Below, in pieces: positions 61,205 to 64,000 of a DNA stretch of 64,000 bases. The notes below the pieces were generated by a model, which was given only the letters and a program-made list of their open reading frames with translations, had not been told where the DNA came from and ran no database searches. This stretch comes from Paenibacillus sp. MMS20-IR301 (lineage in GTDB: Bacteria; Bacillota; Bacilli; Paenibacillales; Paenibacillaceae). Position numbers and translations under genes: made by a program. Position 1 is the first letter of the stretch. Every line of letters begins with the position of its first letter. The stretch lies in NCBI RefSeq assembly GCF_032302195.1, contig NZ_CP135275.1, positions 6,353,501 through 6,417,500 of the forward strand, given 5' to 3'.

Positions 61205-64000
61205 TTAATAGCGGTCTTCGTTAGTTACAAAAACATCAATGGTGCTTTGGATTTTTGAATCCTCAGTATAGGATACCGTGACTTTGGCAGAGCCTTTAAC
61301 CTTACCGGTGATAACGCCATTTTCCATAAGAACTACGGCAGGGTTGCTGCTGCTCCAGCTCAGCTTGTCCGTCAATTCTTTAAGGAGGATGCTGGAAGGA
61401 GATGGACCAAGTCTATTGATGTCGAACAGGTCCATTTGTTCTCCTACTTTGAGTGTGATTGGACCTCTCAATAACAATCCGTTCAACCGGGTACCTACGG
61501 TGACCCTCAATATGGCTGTGATGGGTTGACCCTCCGGCGTCCCGATTACAGAAGCTCTGACAACCACCGGTTGGTTAGCATCTGTGATTTTTAGACCAGC
61601 CAGCTTGGCAGTATCAGTGGGTGCTCCTTGGGTGAGCTTTGCATAAGTGCTTCCATCCCCGTCGAGACTCCAGCTATATTCAGCAGGATCAGCATTATCC
61701 GGACTAGTCACATTAATTTTCAACTCAATTTCTTCGCCAACATTTACTGCATCCACGCCTAGAATTTCAATCTTTGCAACAGGATTGGTGAAGGTGATTG
61801 TTTTCTCCTCCGGACGCGTTCCGCTCGGTTGCTTATCCGTCAGGGCAACCGCAGTCAGCACGACTGTCCCCGATTTGCTGGCTGCCAGTGTAACTTGATC
61901 GCTGAGCGGCTTGAGCGGATCGACAGTAAGCGTGGCTCCAGCAGTGTTACTGTCAGGCTTAATCTTCCATTCATAGCCCTGGATGTCTTCATTGACGGTT
62001 AAGTAGCTGGCAGTGTAGATATTCGGGGTACCTACGGTACCTTTATCAAAACCGCTGATAGTAAGCTGTGGGGCAACAACTGTTACATATCCCGTAGCTG
62101 TGAATGTTGTATTAAAGGCATCTGTGACCGTTAGTTTAATCCTGGCTGTTCCTGGAGCAATCCCCAGAACCGTACCGGATTCCGATATGGTAGCAATCCC
62201 CGGGTTTAAGGACTCCCATTTCAAGGCGGGATTGCTGGCATCTGCAGGCAGAATTGTTTTCAGTGCGTCCATATTCAGTTCAGTGTTAAGACGGAGTGTT
62301 CCGTCAGCTAATGAAACACTCTTTACTCTGACCTTGGCATCAAACCCCAGATCGTCAAAGCTCATCGTTACTCTTGCCAGTACCGGTGCAGGCATTGGCG
62401 TAGGGCTTGGAGCCGGTGTAGCGGTCGGTGCAGGTGTAGGCGTAGCCACTGGCGCAGTGGTTGGTACTGGTAAACCAGTTTCACCGTTGAACTTCACATT
62501 CATTGGAGTCCCTCCCCCTACAAGTGAGGTTCCAATCAAGGTTCCATATACATTTCCTTGCAGGAAGTTGATACTGGCTCGTGGTGCTAATACTGTACCA
62601 TCCATTCTAATACGGTCTAGTGTAAGACTTTCGGCTTTATTGAAATTGAAGATAACATGTGGCGATACAGCTTTCAGCTCTGCATCAGAGAAATTATTAT
62701 TTTTACATGCATCAATATTACCTGAGTTATCTTTGTCTGAGCAGAAAGCGAACGAACTCGAGCCATTGCCTAGACTCACAGACGAGCCAGTAATATTTAT
62801 GACTGCGGTGGATCCCTTAGGGATATCTACACCTATTGTGCTTTTCATATCAGCAGCATTAACAGAGAAAACATTAGTTTTCGGGTCAGTTCCTTTGAGA
62901 CTTACTTCACCCCAGCTAAATGTTTTGGTGACCCCGTTTACCGGCAGGTTAGCAAGAGCATCCGACTGTTCGCGCAGATATTTAAATTCTGCAGTGAAAT
63001 CAATAGGAGTTCCAGACTTCAAATCACCCAAAATGGTACCATTCTGACTAATTGTTGGTGTGCCCCCGACAATAACATTGCCGTTCACAGAATCATTACT
63101 GAAGTTCAAGTTACCACCAACAACTAGCGCATCACGTTCCTTAGCATTGCCTGCAATACCACTGGCAATGCCGCTGGCACTAATAGTAACATTGCCCCCG
63201 CCAGCTACTGTTCCTTCAATTCCTCCAGTACGATTAATATCCCCTAGAATAAACACATTGAAATCCCTGGCTATTCCAAGTGGAGGGGTTCTTACCACCT
63301 GAGCGGGTACTGGAGTTTGGGTGGCTGCTACAGTAGCAGTAGGGCTGGCTGTAGGGCTAGCAGTAGCGCTGGCTGTAGCACTAACAACCGGCGTAGCTGT
63401 AGTTACCTGCAGCGAGTTTAAATCCTCGAAACTCAGTTTGGAGTTTTGCAGGTCATAGTGTGTCTGGTCGGTAGCTGTTACAGTCACGCTAAAGTTGATG
63501 CCATCTGCTGAATCCGGTATATAAGTCTTGCCATCCTGAGACAGATGATAAGTCAGCTTGCCAAGATTCTTGGTAAGGGTATATCCTGATGCAGCATTGC
63601 CGCTCTGTGTGAGTCCCTGGGCTGCCAGCTCGCTAAATTCCAGCCTTACCGGGAATACTTCAGAATACTGAATATCTGAAATCACCAGATTCTGTACCCC
63701 CTGATCGCCTTTATCTACGGCACTTGCCTGAATTATATTAGGTTTGACATTATATGTGATGGTAAAAGGCTCTCCCTTTTCCACAGTTGTAGAAGGTAAG
63801 GAGCGGTTGATTGTCAGATTGGCTGTTACTTTCTCAACAGTAACGTTAACGAGTTCGGTAGCAAGAGCACCTTGTTTGTCCTTGGCAGTAATCTCAATCT
63901 GCAGTTTGCCGCCCTCACGCAGGGGGTTATTGAAGATTTGGGTTACTGTATCACCTGAACGGACAGTCTTGGCAGGCATGGAATCAACATCAACGTAAGT
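61205..64000 (-). CDS. Choice-of-anchor-A type surface protein with Ig-like domains, partial
   Basis: The frame is open at the right edge; 931 residues are seen. From the N-terminal side: a repeat region (NLTINRSLPSTTVEKGEPFTI), a Thr/Ala/Ser/Pro linker (ASATASPTASPTATVAATQ), then the choice-of-anchor-A domain (IARDFNVFILGDINRTGG, GTVAGGGNVTISASGIASG, ending near NVKFNGETG). A second Pro/Thr linker follows. The C-terminal part holds Ig-like (Big_2) domains (ISESGTVLGIAPGTARI, SSNPAVVLMENGVITGKVKGS). The end, TNEDRY, has no sorting motif or SLH domain. Convergent to the pilin group. Probably an adhesin-like secreted protein; its N terminus must show how it is exported. Confidence 0.85.
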   Translation of the reverse strand, partial: TYVDVDSMPAKTVRSGDTVTQIFNNPLREGGKLQIEITAKDKQGALATELVNVTVEKVTANLTINRSLPSTTVEKGEPFTITYNVKPNIIQASAVDKGDQGVQNLVISDIQYSEVFPVRLEFSELAAQGLTQSGNAASGYTLTKNLGKLTYHLSQDGKTYIPDSADGINFSVTVTATDQTHYDLQNSKLSFEDLNSLQVTTATPVVSATASATASPTASPTATVAATQTPVPAQVVRTPPLGIARDFNVFILGDINRTGGIEGTVAGGGNVTISASGIASGIAGNAKERDALVVGGNLNFSNDSVNGNVIVGGTPTISQNGTILGDLKSGTPIDFTAEFKYLREQSDALANLPVNGVTKTFSWGEVSLKGTDPKTNVFSVNAADMKSTIGVDIPKGSTAVINITGSSVSLGNGSSSFAFCSDKDNSGNIDACKNNNFSDAELKAVSPHVIFNFNKAESLTLDRIRMDGTVLAPRASINFLQGNVYGTLIGTSLVGGGTPMNVKFNGETGLPVPTTAPVATPTPAPTATPAPSPTPMPAPVLARVTMSFDDLGFDAKVRVKSVSLADGTLRLNTELNMDALKTILPADASNPALKWESLNPGIATISESGTVLGIAPGTARIKLTVTDAFNTTFTATGYVTVVAPQLTISGFDKGTVGTPNIYTASYLTVNEDIQGYEWKIKPDSNTAGATLTVDPLKPLSDQVTLAASKSGTVVLTAVALTDKQPSGTRPEEKTITFTNPVAKIEILGVDAVNVGEEIELKINVTSPDNADPAEYSWSLDGDGSTYAKLTQGAPTDTAKLAGLKITDANQPVVVRASVIGTPEGQPITAILRVTVGTRLNGLLLRGPITLKVGEQMDLFDINRLGPSPSSILLKELTDKLSWSSSNPAVVLMENGVITGKVKGSAKVTVSYTEDSKIQSTIDVFVTNEDRY

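Overview
The window is a low-to-mid GC Gram-positive chromosome segment, almost certainly from Paenibacillus or a close relative. This rests on the S-layer-homology (SLH) proteins next to a CsaB-type pyruvyl transferase, an alpha/beta spore protein (endospore former), DegS/DegU, ComFA/ComFC and a flagellar filament cluster in Bacillus order, strong AGGAGG ribosome sites, and hairpin-plus-T-run terminators. No rRNA, tRNA or CRISPR was seen.

Region 1 (1-20.1 kb) is a cell-surface locus. The end of csaB, tagA and tagO supply steps of secondary wall polymer synthesis (lipid-linked GlcNAc, ManNAc addition, pyruvylation). Around them lie SLH proteins that should bind that polymer: a 1302-aa protein with C-terminal SLH domains, a probable major S-layer protein with N-terminal SLH domains and a long regulated leader, and a 1348-aa SLH protein. 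Also here are a small coiled protein, a secreted protein of unknown function, an unusually long spore SASP, metK and a secreted phosphodiester-glycosidase-like protein.

Region 2 (20.1-38 kb) keeps the Bacillus subtilis order degS-degU-comFA-comFC-yvyF-flgM-flgN-flgK-flgL-yviE-fliW-csrA-hag-flaG-fliD-fliS-fliT. comFB is absent; its place holds a repeat-rich 0.4 kb stretch. Two SigD-type promoters (before flgM and hag) and CsrA-type sites on the hag leader outline the FlgM/SigD and FliW/CsrA control circuits. A decayed group II intron lies just behind the hag terminator.

Region 3 (38-46.3 kb): a cold shock protein, another SLH protein, hpf, secA, prfB with its programmed +1 frameshift, and a YitT-family membrane protein. 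Region 4 (46.3-55.1 kb): arginine biosynthesis genes argC-argJ-argB-argD-argF, then argG and argH. The bifunctional ArgJ makes the acetyl cycle self-sustaining.

Region 5 (55.1-64 kb): an AraC-type regulator whose reading frame runs without a stop into a siderophore-binding lipoprotein that has its own internal promoter, Fur box and signal peptide; an esterase on the minus strand; a three-gene set of pilin-like and PilX-like proteins; and, convergent to it, a choice-of-anchor-A type surface protein running off the window end.

The most notable observations are the AraC/lipoprotein in-frame fusion with a nested Fur-controlled gene, the tandem translation starts and TGTGA-N6-TCACA palindrome before the S-layer gene, the inverted-repeat-bounded array in the comFB position, a second intergenic repeat family with two copies, and the dead group II intron.
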